A stretch of DNA of 64,000 bases from assembly GCA_964059195.1 (NCBI GenBank), contig CAXKWD010000006.1:132848539-132912538 (forward strand). The letters are read 5' to 3'. The DNA is from Ectobius pallidus (Eukaryota; Arthropoda; Insecta; Blattodea; Ectobiidae). The position numbers and the translations under genes were made by a program. Positions 36,024 to 48,329 of the stretch are shown here, piece by piece (the first letter of the stretch is position 1; each line of letters starts with the position of its first letter). The notes under the pieces are model-generated. The model did not search any database and was not told where the DNA came from. It saw nothing but the letters and a program-made list of their open reading frames with translations.

Positions 36024-39000
36024 AGATATTTCATTCATAATGTGACTAGATAATGTTGAAGATTTTCCTGTAGGCCTAAAGAAAAGTGACAGATGGTAAG
36101 CCCATCGCCTTGACTGCCATCTAGTGGGAAACTACGTTATTACTTAGACGTAAAAGCGATGGGAAATTTTGGCCAGATGTTTTAATATTTATCTAAGGTT
36201 TCGGCCTATAATCCTTCCCGGAGGACTTGTGCTCAGGAGTTTGAGGTGCTGAAAATCCACCCGGGTAACACATTAATAGTTCAGTATCTCTATTTGAAGT
36301 TTAAAATATATAAATAATAAATGTTCGGAAGCTGAAAACCCGGCTTCGTTTTCCGCAAGGCGTAATTTTCCTCTACGGATTACTGTACGAATTTATAAAA
36401 TGTTATGTATGTGAAAACTCATCAGTAATTTAAATTAAATTTTCTGTAGAAAAAAGTAATAATAATAATAAATGAATATAGCATAGGCCTACGTATGTTA
36501 GAAGATTCGTCTTCATAATCAGTACATTTATACATATAGTAACAAAAAATAGCGGTAGGCCTGTATACATAATATTTATATCTCGTATATAATAGTCTGT
36601 ATAAATTAATCTTTACACTGCTTCTGGTTTAAATACGTCACCGAAAAATTATAATAAAAGCGTGTATGATATTAGTAGAATAAAAATTATGCTAAAATAT
36701 GACAGTTTTATCCATGTTTATTGTTATTCATAGAAATCAGCTATTAATCGAAATGATTCTCATTGACTTCAGAATTATAAGTAACCCACATGCTTAAATC
36801 AATGTATAAATTCACCTTTGAAAGGATTAAGTATTGTTCAAGAAAACATTGTCCACTAGATGCATTTGAAAGCAATGCGGGATTCTGTCCTTTCCAACCA
36901 ATCCTAGCACAGTCTATAACACAACTTCCCAGAATGAAATGAATTGATCGCAGTCCAGTACATTAGACTATTTGGTGACAAATTGCTAATAGCGACAGAT
37001 TGTACAACGCTTTAATTTAATATTCATAACTCCAGTGACGCAGGTGAGGACAAAATCCATTGTGTGACCTTTTAGAAGATGTTTGTGAGCCTCACGTTCG
37101 AAAAAAATAGCAGGCTATTATTTTGAATAAACCTTAAGAACCCCGAAGATTTTGACCCTCTTTTTTAGTGTCCTGTGATTAATTAATGCCATGTTAGTTG
37201 TCATCCAGTTCCATTAAATGCTTGCAATAATTTTAATTAATATCTATCTTACAATCATAAAGTTCTATGTCGAACTCCAGTCTGTTCAATAAAATAAAAT
37301 AAAATGAAATGAAATGAAAAATTCTGTCCAGTCGCTTACATCAAAACTCAACAGTTTGCCTTTTTATAAAGACCGTTGTAGGATACATGGCAACTTGCAT
37401 TTCGTAGTCAATTTTACCACTAATACTAATATCATTACGGAGTTGTAACGTTGGTTAGATAAAATAAAATAAATCCTGAAGAATATGGTCTGTTTTAAAT
37501 GTTTATTCTTCAAATTTAATGATACAAATTGTACAAATATAATTGCAATTCAGAGGAATATATTTCTTATATACACAATAAATGTTTTTATACAGAATAC
37601 ATTGCGCGAAGCAGACGGCAAAAAGTGTTGAATTTAAGTGGATACGTACAGTCCTGGCTTATAACAAAGGTAATTTGTCGATATTTCCTGCAGAGTTTAC
37701 CCATGCCACATGGATCATTATTCATTATTATCGGCGCCTGTAATGTCGTGTAATGTTCACATCACTTTGTAAATATTATTACACAGTGCAGTCAATATAT
37801 ACATGTTTCGATATTTCATTGGTGTATGTCTAACGCCGCATGTCTTTCGTATTTTGTTTGCAGGTATATTTAGTGTTTATTCTGTTACGGTGGCATTATG
37901 TCGTGTTTATTCTGAGAGGGTGGTATTATTTTATTTATAGCAGACCTCCGCTTATCTAAGTCTGGATTAACCAAGCATTATCTATCTGAGATATATCTGA
38001 ACGCAGTTTTCTTTTAATTCATTCATTAGTAATTTATTTTCTTGTCTGTGTATTGCCAGAATATTTTTATAAGATTGACAGAGTCGGATTAGATGAATTC
38101 CGACAAAGTTGCTGTTTACAGGATTTTCTTATTTAATTTTCTACAATTTGATATGTGAAATACTATAAAGAATTGTGTGAATTCCTTCAAAGACACATTA
38201 GTTACTCAACACAGAATTGCGACTAAGCAGCCTTAATACATGTTGGTGTGGTGGTTAATTTTGTTTGTTTGTTCGTTGTTTAAAATTAAAGCATTGTGAA
38301 ATCAGCTAGGCATAAAGCTGTAAGTCGAAACATCGTTAATGATATAAATTTGTCAAATTCTTGATATTTTATTTCTGTAGAATACTTTCCTCACATCATC
38401 AAATCTTCTGATGTTCCCATGTGAATATTCATTCGTCGCCTCTTGCATAAATATTTATTCTGCAGCGTTTTCTTTTTTTTCTAAATGAGGCATTATTTGC
38501 TGCACTGCTTAGTTTAATGTAACGTATGTGTTTATCTTGTATTGCCGTCAGCACCTCTAAAAATTGAATATGATATGCGCATGCCCGGAATGTAAGCTAC
38601 CGCCCTACAAATCTGTAGGAATTAGGAATTGACATATCCTCATTTCTCAGAATTTTTCCCTGCTACTGTTTTGTAGGAATTCACAGCAACCCGACAGAGC
38701 TAGAAAGTCACTGCAGCGGAATGCATTCATTGAAAATCAGATATAAGATCACACCCCTAACTCAAGTTCAAGATTCAAGATTTCAGCTATAGTTGAAATT
38801 GGAATTAAAATATAATTAAGTATAGTGAAAATAAAATGTGTTTTCCCCCTTTTTTACCACTATAAAAGGTTAAAATACTTATATCGTAAAGTTTGAAGCG
38901 ATAGGCTTACCTACAGACAGTTTTAAAAGTGCAATATCTGTGCAGACTTCTTGAATTGCATTTTAAATTCAACCATGCGTATTAATCTCTCAAGATTAAC

Positions 39001-39165
39001 TTGTTGCGGAGTATAAACATGGCATGTATTGTTTGCAATAATTAGTATTTCTTATATGCCTATTCATTTGAATTGCATAAACAAATAAATAAGCATAAAA
39101 ATTTTTAAAATGTCAAATAGGCCGGCCACGTTATCACAGCATCGTGAAAATTATATTCAAAACAT
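36024..39165. other. No gene seen
   Basis: Long AT-rich stretch. An (AAAAT)n/(GAAAT)n repeat lies at 37289-37320. A 31-bp near-tandem duplication (GTGTTTATTCTG..GGTGG) is at about 37874-37930. No coding potential was recognised. Confidence 0.45.
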
Positions 39166-39169
39166 GGAA

Positions 39170-39352
39170 TAGTTGCTTATCTTTGAAGATCAATAGCCAT
39201 GAACTAAACTTTTAGGAGTGTAAAGTTTGAAAGGTCATAAAATCATAATTTTTTTTAGTAAGAAGCAGAATTTTATTCTGAAGTTAAATCCATTTAAATC
39301 AGAACATCTATTTTCCGATGTGTGGTCGGGTTTTCCTGGCAGGGTCACATTT
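39170..39352 (-). mobile_element. Fragment of the GTGACCCTGCCAGG TIR element
   Basis: In antisense it starts TGTGACCCTGCCAGGAAAAC and continues colinearly with 56118 onward (TTCTGATTT.AATGGATT, then ATGACCTTT.AAACTTTA and TATTGATCTTCA). Only the left part of the element is present. Confidence 0.7.
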
Positions 39353-39355
39353 TTC

Positions 39356-41035
39356 AACATAAACAGTTTTATTAATTTTGAAATGATTAATAAATATGAT
39401 TACTTTGGACAAACCTAGATCTTTTGATCCACAAGAAGATTTGCATGTCAAATGTTTTACTTCTTTAATACCGTAAATACACTTTTCCATAACTGAAAAT
39501 AATTCGTTTTTCGGATTGATTTTTAAAGATTGAATTCACTCGTGTAGCTTCTTTTCCAAACACAAATATTTTTATCTCTTCAACATTATAAGCTGCGACA
39601 CACTTTTTTCATTTCATTTCGTTGTGACGCTCTGGAAGGCAGGAAGTCGCTGGAGGGAAGATGCAGTTCTATATCTTCCAATAAAACTCCAGGAAATTTA
39701 CAATTTTAATGTTTTCTTATGAAATGTTATTTAATGTGGAAAATTTGCCTATCATACCTGATTTAACAACAGGATGTATTAAGTTTTTTTTAGCTTTACT
39801 CATTCAACCCATCTTCTTTTGATAATAATAGAAATAAAAATAACATCAGCAGATAGAACTACGGTATATTATATTATGATAAATTTTCCAGATAATGCGG
39901 TCTACTTATTCATTATCTTGCGCGTTTATTATTATGTCCGTAACCAACTTTAAAATTGATTCATAACACAAACTGTGACACTAAGTCTCCAGTTTGTTGG
40001 CTTTAATTATCATTGAACTAATTTTCTCCTGTTTTGTCTCCTACTTTACTTTCTTCTCCATGATAGGTACACCCTCATAACGAAATATACATAGACTGCT
40101 GGAGAGAGATCAGCGATATTCAAAACCCTTCCTTTGGATAATCATATAACACGAGTGATTGAAAGTGGCTGATGAACTCTCGGTTTAGATATCACTGGCC
40201 TTGAAAATATCCAGAAAAATCAACACACCATTTCGTCACCTGCTTTTCGATCCGATCCCGGTGGTAAACATGGTGTAACCTTCTTGCTCATCAGTTTGGA
40301 ATTATGAAATTCATTTGAATAATAGGCCCATTTTGAAATTTCGGCAATGAACGTCAGTTGTGAACCGGTATAATTGCAACGACCAATTTTTTTATATTTT
40401 ATTATTATTATTATTTTTAACTAATTAATATATCGCGTGTTTTGAGTTTTAGCAGATTGTTACGATTGTGAATATGCAGTTTGAGTTTTGTTTTACTGAT
40501 AATTATTACGAATATATAAATAAGCAAAAACCAGCAAATTAAATTGAAGATGCTACATCAAACATCCCTTTACTTCCTATTGGAAAGATAACTAACCTTC
40601 CGTCCTCCTATAATTTAAGTATAGACAACTCATGCATGCAAATACCTTTAAAACTTTCGTTAATTATATCAGGTAGTATTTTTTAGTTTTGTTAGATGTC
40701 GAAAAGGGTAGAAGTGACTTACAATACTAAAGTTAAATGTACTTTCTCTCGTTTACTTAATTTTCTTTCAGAAAGGATTAAAACAACAAATCCCCACTCT
40801 CTGGATCATAGTCTATCACAGTGTGGTCCGGGCGAAGAGCCAGATTACTCTTTCAAAATTAATTCGCGGGCCAGAATAATACATATTAATCTTAAAAATT
40901 ACATTATTATTATAATGTTAGAAATTTGGAAGAAATATGATATATCAAACTAGATTGTCTTAGAGAGCTATTATACAAACTCAAATAATAGAAGGATTAC
41001 AGTCACACATAATAAGAAATTGAGCTATGTGTTGA
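39356..41035. other. No gene seen
   Basis: AT-rich with short ATT runs near 40402. The + frame at 40696-40953 has no recognisable motif. Confidence 0.4.
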
Positions 41036-41039
41036 TTTA

Positions 41040-41300
41040 CTACAGATTCAATATTACTTCCATTTGAATAATGGCAAGCCCCAGTGACGACTTCATTAAA
41101 TCTTGTAACAACTTGTTCTGCTTAGTTTTTAACTGTTTCATGGTAGAAAATGCACATTCACACATATGCATACTACCAAACATGGATTTTATTTTGAAAG
41201 CACAATTTCGCAAGTTTAGATACTCCAAAACTCGTTGGGCTGGCAATTTCTCATTGATAAAAAATTTTTCAATCTATAGGTCACATAGTTCAAAAAATAT
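41040..41300 (-). pseudogene. hAT transposase C-terminal remnant
   Basis: The minus-strand translation keeps the hAT dimerisation-domain pattern. A YLNLRNCAFKIKS block is followed by MFGSMHMCECAFSTMKQLK, compared with the family consensus FGSTY-CE--FS-MK--K. The catalytic region is absent, so this is a decayed 3' end of a ZBED5/EPM2AIP1-like hAT gene. Stops lie on both sides. No TIRs were located nearby. Confidence 0.8.
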
Positions 41301-43775
41301 AGAAGATATTACCGCTATCCGTGCTTCATGACAATTAACAATGTTGAAAATAGAGTTTCTATCGATTACAGAGAAATGCAAAAAGTTAGGAGTCCGGGCC
41401 CGGTTTATTGGTCTCATTATTGTAACACTAAAATGGGCATCTCAGCATAATGTTCAAAGCAGAGCCTTTGATTATATTAATTTCATCCTGCATTGAAAAT
41501 CCAAACCAGACATCACCTATGGGGCACGATCACCAGAGGCTGGGTAAATAAGTGTATTAATTTACATCATTCACGGCAGTGTACTAATGAAAGAACTCGC
41601 GGGCGTGGCGCAGTTCCTTTGATACCGTAATAAACTATCGGAGTGTATCAGACCGCTAATTTGCAATGTAAAATGCCAAATATACAGTGTTGTTTAGTTC
41701 TAAGTTTAGTAACAGTTCAGTGTTATATACCTGCAAACTTTATGATGTTTGATCGTCAATTAAATTGTTCTAAAGTAATTGAAAACTACCCGTAAAGATA
41801 GTCTAATTGTATACTCACTATTCTAATATAATATGAAATTAGAGTTTTTACAAACATCTCTGGTAAAACGACAATCATTCTCTTCCTCCTTTTCTCCCTG
41901 GAATTGTAACTTACTTAGGTATATCATTTATGCAAATAGTATAGAGGATAGTGAATATATTTATATTTATTGTACTGTATTTAGGCACAGATACAGATAA
42001 AACACATACAAGAAAAATTACACCACATTACAATCACCTTTAAGTTTAAAACTTGATCATCTGGTAACGTGCTATAACATGAGACCTAAATATAAATATG
42101 AATTTACTAGTTTTTTAGGCAGTCGTTAAAATTTGTGAAATAATAATGAATGTTAGGTTTATTATAATGAATTACGGACCTTGAAGGCAGCCATATTGGA
42201 GCGCGCACACAGTAATTATTGATTTTCTTGTACAGGGCTGCAGACTTAAGGACAGCACTTTTCACCCATCAAATATAAGAATTTTTGCCATCACTGTGAG
42301 AAATTTCGCATAGTGAATTTTAAAATTTTCAATTGTTATCAAAATGAGTCTATTTAATAATAATATGCAAATATTTTTACCTAAAAGACTATTTTCCATC
42401 TAAAGGAATTAGAGTTGGATCCCTTAAGTGTTACATTTTTATAACACCCAATGACATAATTTTCTCCTTTTAATTAATATCGTCCACCGTTAAAAATTCT
42501 CATTTTACCTTTGACTGTCTAAAAAAATATTATTAATTTTCTCACGTATTCAGAAAAAAATTACTAGTGGCCATTAGGCATTTTCTTGAGGGCCGTCCTT
42601 TCCGTAATAAAACTCATCAATATTCTCTCAATCATTCTGTGACGTGTTAGATAAAATGGCCGGACTGAGGGCACAGGAGCATGGACACAATAGGAAAGGG
42701 TAGTTATCGCCGAACGATAGCGACAGGGAAACGTGACATTTCCTTTCTTGTCCGGGATACAATGGACCGGCAGAATGGCTTAAGTGCACGACCCCTGCCC
42801 GGCCCTACCCCCGTGATCTTTCTTCTTTCTGCTAGTTTTATAACGGTAGCTGTTAAAGTGTGATCAGCCTTATAACTGTTATTTAAAGAGATCGCCATAT
42901 GGGTAGTTGATTTTTACACTCCTCAATTCGGATCTAAATAAGCCGATTTAAACTCAAAGAAACTGGTTGCAGATGTATAATAATAGCTTTCTAAAGTCGT
43001 TATATATAAATGCTTCCAGAATAATAATTTCACCGTAAAAATTCTTCCTGTTGGACCTACAAATTTAATGTCATACATAGGTTACATAGAACTGTTTTTT
43101 TATATGTAATCTTCTAATTATTTATCTACAAAGATTAAAGTATGTACATCAGAAAAATCAAAATACATGTGGATAATGAAAAAATATCTGGCATAACGAT
43201 TCCACTAAGAATTATAAGTCATATAATTATAAGCCTAATAGGCAAAACTCTAAGGAGTAGCTTATGGTGGTCTAAAATGTGTTTTGAAATCTCTTGAATG
43301 ATTATTATCAAGAAATAAGAGGACAAAGATTCAATAGTTGACAGTTTTGATGATTGGCCTACCAGTCAACTATTGCCTGTGACTTCTAGAAATATTTTCT
43401 TAAATCAGTTCACAGCATACTGACAGGTCCGTTGGTTCTTGAAGCATCAAATAAATGTAAGCAGGTAAAGACCTGTATGATATTTTGAATATATTTAGCA
43501 TCTTTCGTATTTTGTAATTAGGATTTTTAGATGACCCCATTTTCGCGAGATTCTATTAAAATCGATCTTAAACAGGAGAGCCCTAGGTGTCATTATGTTA
43601 TTGATAACTATAAAAAAATTTAAAAGTTTCCATTGACCTTTAGTTAAGCTGCTGACTACAAAATTTTTTAAATCCCGTATTCCACTTACTTTCTATAAAT
43701 TGTATAACTTACGTTTCTTTATTCTCTAGTATGATGATTACCTGGCCTATCATTATTGTGTAATCCAATTTTTTT
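41301..43775. other. No gene seen
   Basis: AT-rich. A distinct GC-richer islet at about 42650-42870 carries opposing 60-64 codon frames without known motifs. Confidence 0.4.
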
Positions 43776-43779
43776 TATT

Positions 43780-44118
43780 TCAGCTGTATTTATACTTCTT
43801 TTAGCTACGAGGCCATATTAGGAGTTCGGAATCTGTGTCTGTAGAGTGGGGTAGGCGATGGAATTATTGTTTGTCAACTATCTTCTGTTGTTAGTGCATT
43901 TTATGGAATAGCCTAGATGTCATTTGACAATAATTTAAATGGATATGATACAGGATGAAATGGTGAGGATGATTTATTGTATATAAATATTCAATTCGGA
44001 ATTTGCCTTTACGACTGGGGAAACCGTGATAAAACACATGTCAAATTGGTCGGTCACGGTACCTGAGACCTCCCGAATGCGAGTCCAAGACGTTATCATT
44101 TCGGTCATCTTGCTCGGT
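43780..44118 (-). mobile_element. Composite SINE (family D), second full copy
   Basis: Colinear with 25733-26085. Blocks at the left are AGGAGTTCGGAATCTGTGTC and AATTTAAATGGATATGATAC, then the core ATTTGCCTTTACGACTGGGG, and tRNA-like boxes at the right end (complement strand). Confidence 0.75.
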
Positions 44119-44705
44119 AGAAACTAAATGTTGTAATTATTCTTTACGACCATTATCTTCAATGCATGGATCTAATGAGTGTATCATTGACATGATTTTT
44201 CACACTCCTGGTTGAGTGGAGGAGAGATCTTTATGGCTGGTAAAATAAAATAGGACGTTTATTATTATTCTTCTTATTTATTATTCTTTTAATTAGAAGT
44301 TGTCTTACAACGAAATAAAGGCCTGAACACCAAACAATTATAGAACTAGCAGGTCGGGTTTTATTGGAAATAATTAAGAAATAATTAGACCCTAAAGAAT
44401 TCATAGGGTAGACTGAACTTCGTGAGGGCAGCTGAGGAGCTGCTTCATTAAAAAAAAAGTGCGATTACGGTCATCTACATCACGTACCTAGGTATATGCA
44501 GACTTGTATTATTCTTCTCTATTTATTTATTTATTCACGCATTAACTGCAGAGATCATGTTGCATTTTTGGGTTTACCAGTAGGCCGCGTAGGCCTATCT
44601 ATTGGTGTTCATCTGTTGCTATTGCGTAATGGCATTATCATTTTCATTAATACTTCAATTATAATTAGTATTAGTTTGGTAAAACAGTGCCGATGAATCA
44701 TCTTA
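44119..44705. other. No gene seen
   Basis: AT-rich spacer between two family-D copies, with a short TTTA repeat at about 44521. Confidence 0.4.
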
Positions 44706-44715
44706 AGTACATATA

Positions 44716-44850
44716 TAATCCGGCATTTGCCTTTACGACTGGAGAAACCACGAAAAACCCAGCCATCTTCGCCGGCTACGCGATTTGAACCTGGGACCTC
44801 CCGACATGAAATCGAAAGTCGGATGCTAGGCCTTATCTATTTTAGGATGT
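44716..44850 (-). mobile_element. SINE (family D), short copy
   Basis: It keeps only the core (GGCATTTGCCTTTACGACTG) and tRNA-like end (complement of GATTTGAACCTGGGACCTCC) of the 43780 element. The left 170 bp seen in the long copies are missing, so the long copies may be composites. Confidence 0.75.
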
Positions 44851-45635
44851 AGCGCCATGGACTATTATAGGAAATGGTGTTTACTCTATGCAGTGATTTT
44901 TAGTACGCAAAGAAAAATAGAGTAGATCCTCCAACTTGATCAACATTGTTCTACTTTTATCTCTCAGAAACGAATATTTGCAAATAAATACTCAAGCTTA
45001 CAGTGTAATGTAGATGGCCATGGTACAATCAACAAGTAGTACGAGAAGGAGGGTTCACACAAACGTACTTGCAATTAAAGCAGATCAAGTATTTAAGGAT
45101 ACAATCTGGTGGACTCTTGTACAAGCCGTGCTGGTTAAATTTCATTCAGCTAGAAGTACTTGTGTGCTTATTGTATTGCTCGTATTGTCCACAGAACTCT
45201 GGGTAATGTTAGTGCCTAACCATTGCACACGAGTCCCCTAATTTCCTGTTAATTTGTTATGCCCTATGCTGTAGCTGTCATTCTCCAATACCGAAGCCCA
45301 CCCTTCCCTGTTTTCAAACAAAATGACCTGTCATAAATCGTTGCGGTGCTAGTGGATGTATGTGGGTCAAAATAATTCGTTTTAAGTTGTTTTGTAGGGA
45401 TCCTGTAATTACCAGTAATGCCGGCCACAGAGCATATCCACATGCATCAAAACACAGTGGCCACCGTTTGAAGGGGTTGGAACTGAGGATTAAATAATTA
45501 GGCTACAGCGCAGATTATATTGTCATACAGTAATTTCTCAGTAAAGTTATAAATAGATTCACATTTAAATGTACCATAATCTGATTTCCAACAAAACAAT
45601 GGACATTTTAGGAAAGGGAGTAATAACCTAATCAT
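44851..45635. other. No gene seen
   Basis: The + frame at 45014-45241 is open for 75 codons but has no recognisable domain. Confidence 0.35.
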
Positions 45636-45646
45636 AATAGTTATAA

Positions 45647-45925
45647 TAATAATAATAATAATAATAATAAAACTCCGTGGCGCTACATCCCTGGTGCACT
45701 TGGCTTACCATCCGACCGCTGCAGTTGGCAGGATAGGAGGGCATGGGGTCAGCATACCGACACTCATGGCCTGGTTTCCCTGACCGGACCTCTTCTTCAG
45801 GAGGCTCAATGCTCCCCTGTTCCATACTTCCCTCCTGAGAAAATTCGAGGAAGTGCCGGTGATCGAACCCGGCCCAGGAAATCCCTACCCAGCGACGCTA
45901 AACGCGAGACCACGCAGGCGACCTA
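45647..45925 (-). mobile_element. tRNA-derived SINE (family A1), reversed copy with (TAA)n tail
   Basis: From the right end on the minus strand: GTCGCCTGCGTGGTCTCGCG (A box), GGGTTCGATCACCGG (B box), then a body ending GGGATGTAGCGCCACGGAGT as in 28761-29082. The tail is AAT-rich at 45647-45670 instead of TTTAG. No exact target duplication was identified. Confidence 0.9.
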
Positions 45926-45929
45926 AAAA

Positions 45930-46845
45930 TAACAACAATAATAATAGTAATAACGATAATCAATGAATAAAAGAACACTTATTTCATATTTGGAGCACAA
46001 GGTCTTCCCGGGTAGGGTAGGTTTGCATTACCGAGGACGAATTTAGTTACGCTTGTTTACTGTAGCGGGCAAAGTGACAGGTGGTAGGACCATTAATTGG
46101 ACGGGTGCAATGTATTTGCTCCAAAGTTGATGTTTTATCCTTCGATCATTAATGCTGGCATTTGCGCCAGTACCTACCTGCTTTCATAGATAGGATTAGT
46201 TTAAATTAATATTATCCAAGCAGACCATAAAATAGGACATCCACAAAAAAAGTAAAAAGCAAAGGAAAAGTGAATCCAGACAATATCGCAGTTATGGAAG
46301 TAGGCATACTGTTTATAAATAACAGGTAGAGTGAAAATAATAATTTTATATTGTACGGCTCTCATTTTAATAACTTTTCTTCAGTGTTAACATATTTTAT
46401 TGTTTAATTCATATATCGACGATTTTTCGTCCATTATTTATTAGTGTTCCAACACAGTACATGCGAATTTGATTACTCTTCTGTCAGTTCGCTGTCTAGA
46501 AAAGCTGAAGGAAATTGTGACCAGAGGTTTCCATATGATGCCAATCTGCAAATCCACGTTCTTGTGGGTGACTCTAAAGTCTAAAACCTGGTGACGGAAC
46601 AGCAAAACTGACTTTCAGGGGCGAATTGGCTCAGATTGGACAGCCCTGTAGGAGGAACCTAATTATAGGACGTTAAGAGGGCCTTAAACTTTTGTCCAGA
46701 GGCTTTAATTTGGGCTTGGAGTTCTTCAGCAAGCCGTAAATCTACGACGGAAAACTCACGGTTTATAATATTATAATCTCTCTCAAAGACATCGTGCGCA
46801 GGACTTCTTCCTGAAAATCTCATCGAAGTCTGCCGGATTTGGACC
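45930..46845. other. No gene seen
   Basis: No motif was recognised on either strand. The minus frame at 46659-46880 is unrelated to known families as far as can be judged. Confidence 0.35.
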
Positions 46846-46851
46846 CGATAT

Positions 46852-47096
46852 ATATATTGTATACTTACATATACACACACGGTCGACTTTCAATAAATAA
46901 ATACAGACATATATATGTCTGTACTTATACATATACATATATATATATATATATGTCTGTACTTATACATGTGCATATATATATATGTCTGTACATATAC
47001 ATAGCCTATATATATATATATATACATATATATGTCTGTATTTATTTATTTATTGAAAGTCGACCGTGTGTGTGTATATGTAAGTATACAATATAT
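46852..47096. repeat. Long inverted repeat with TA/TG-rich centre
   Basis: Arms of about 67-71 bp (46852-46918 and 47026-47096) are inverted copies. Both contain GGTCGACTTTCAATAAATAA-type sequence, differing mainly by one AATA unit. The centre is simple ATATGTCTGTAC-like repeat. It could form a long hairpin in DNA or RNA. It is a foldback/MITE candidate without a clear target duplication. Confidence 0.88.
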
Positions 47097-48060
47097 GTGT
47101 GCATGTATATACACACAAGCTGAATAAAAATCCGAACTGTTTTGAATATTTTAATCAGTACATATGTAATTAAGCTAGCAACCTTTGAGCTAGCTAATTT
47201 CATAACTTCTATGACATCTATGAATAGAAGTATTTTGTGTGCTCCTTTTGATTATGACTTTTATATAGTTATTAGATTATAACTGTTAGTTATCATTACC
47301 CATCCATGCTGTTGTCAGAGTTAGCGAACCGGCAAGAGTAGAGAATCGCAAACACAATTATGATTGCATGATCAGTTTGTATTGCAGTCAATATGACTCC
47401 GGGGGAGTCAATTTCCAACATACGCTACGCCCATTTGACACCATTTTTGAAATGCGAGTTAGCGTTTGCATTCGTTACATAGTCCAGAACGTTGGTAGCA
47501 TCCCACAATGAAATGCATGTGATTTTATTGTCTCTTTTTCCGCTTTCCCCCTTTGCATTACGAATTCATTGTTAAATGTGTCAACTAAACAAGCATTTCA
47601 AATGATTTTTAATGATTTCCGACATTAATTTGTCAAACGGCCAGTTTTGTGTTCGCTTTAAGTATGTCACTAATATCCTCTAGTTGAGCAGTAATTGCAC
47701 ATTATTTTATTGTTTTTTTCTTCAAATGTGACTAAATTATTTCGCCCTCAGTTTATCTCAGGAGATAGGCTTTTGCAATGAAGAAAAACTGATCAAATTC
47801 GTTTCTGAATTTCAGAAACATATATAGGCCTATATTGAGTAAAAACAGAAACATTATAAGATTTAGAAAGTAAAGATTTAACATATTCAATTTGTTTGTG
47901 AGCATTTTTGAACGCAAAATTATATGAAATTATTCTTGCATTATTATTGCAAAATAAATAAATAAAAAATCGTTCAACCAATATATCACATTCATCACAT
48001 TCTTTCTCTGTATAATCGTTACACTTCTTAGAAATATTAATTATCGTATCAATTTTGTCA
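47097..48060. other. No gene supported
   Basis: AT-rich. A minus-strand frame of 102 codons (47793-48101) runs partly into the adjacent foldback element and has no known motif. Confidence 0.35.
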
Positions 48061-48067
48061 TCATATA

Positions 48068-48327
48068 GTGCTTTCACGTTCGCCAGAGGTTTCAAGGCCA
48101 CAACTTCTCACGTCTAATATGCCCCCACTGATAGCAGTCAACAGTATTCCCCTTTGCGCAGAGGAGCTGCGCTGTCGCACACACTCATACGACACCAAGG
48201 GGGAACTCCCTACTGGCTTGTCATGTGACTGGCATTGGAGGGGTATGATGTCATATGAGCACGGTAAGTGGGGGTATCATAGCCGTGCTACGTTTGGCCT
48301 TGAAACCTCTGGCGAATGTGAAAGGAC
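48068..48327. mobile_element. TA-flanked MITE with 33-bp TIRs
   Basis: The left TIR 48068-48100 (CTTTCACGTTCGCCAGAGGT within) and right TIR 48295-48327 are inverted copies with two mismatches. TA dinucleotides flank both ends (48066-48067, 48328-48329). 260 bp, GC-richer than its surroundings. The 101-codon + frame through it is incidental. Confidence 0.9.
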
Positions 48328-48329
48328 TA

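Noticed and set aside
37874..37930. 31-bp near-tandem repeat GTGTTTATTCTG..GGTGG
   Set aside because: Only two imperfect units, an ordinary small duplication.
42681..42898. Opposing 60-64 codon frames in a GC-richer islet
   Set aside because: No recognisable domain, start context or splice sites; not enough to call a gene.
46839..47123. 94-codon Tyr/Ile-rich open frame
   Set aside because: It lies within the TA/TG-rich foldback, so the frame is simple-sequence artefact.
47793..48101. 102-codon minus-strand frame
   Set aside because: It runs into the MITE at 48068, has AT-driven composition and no recognised motif.
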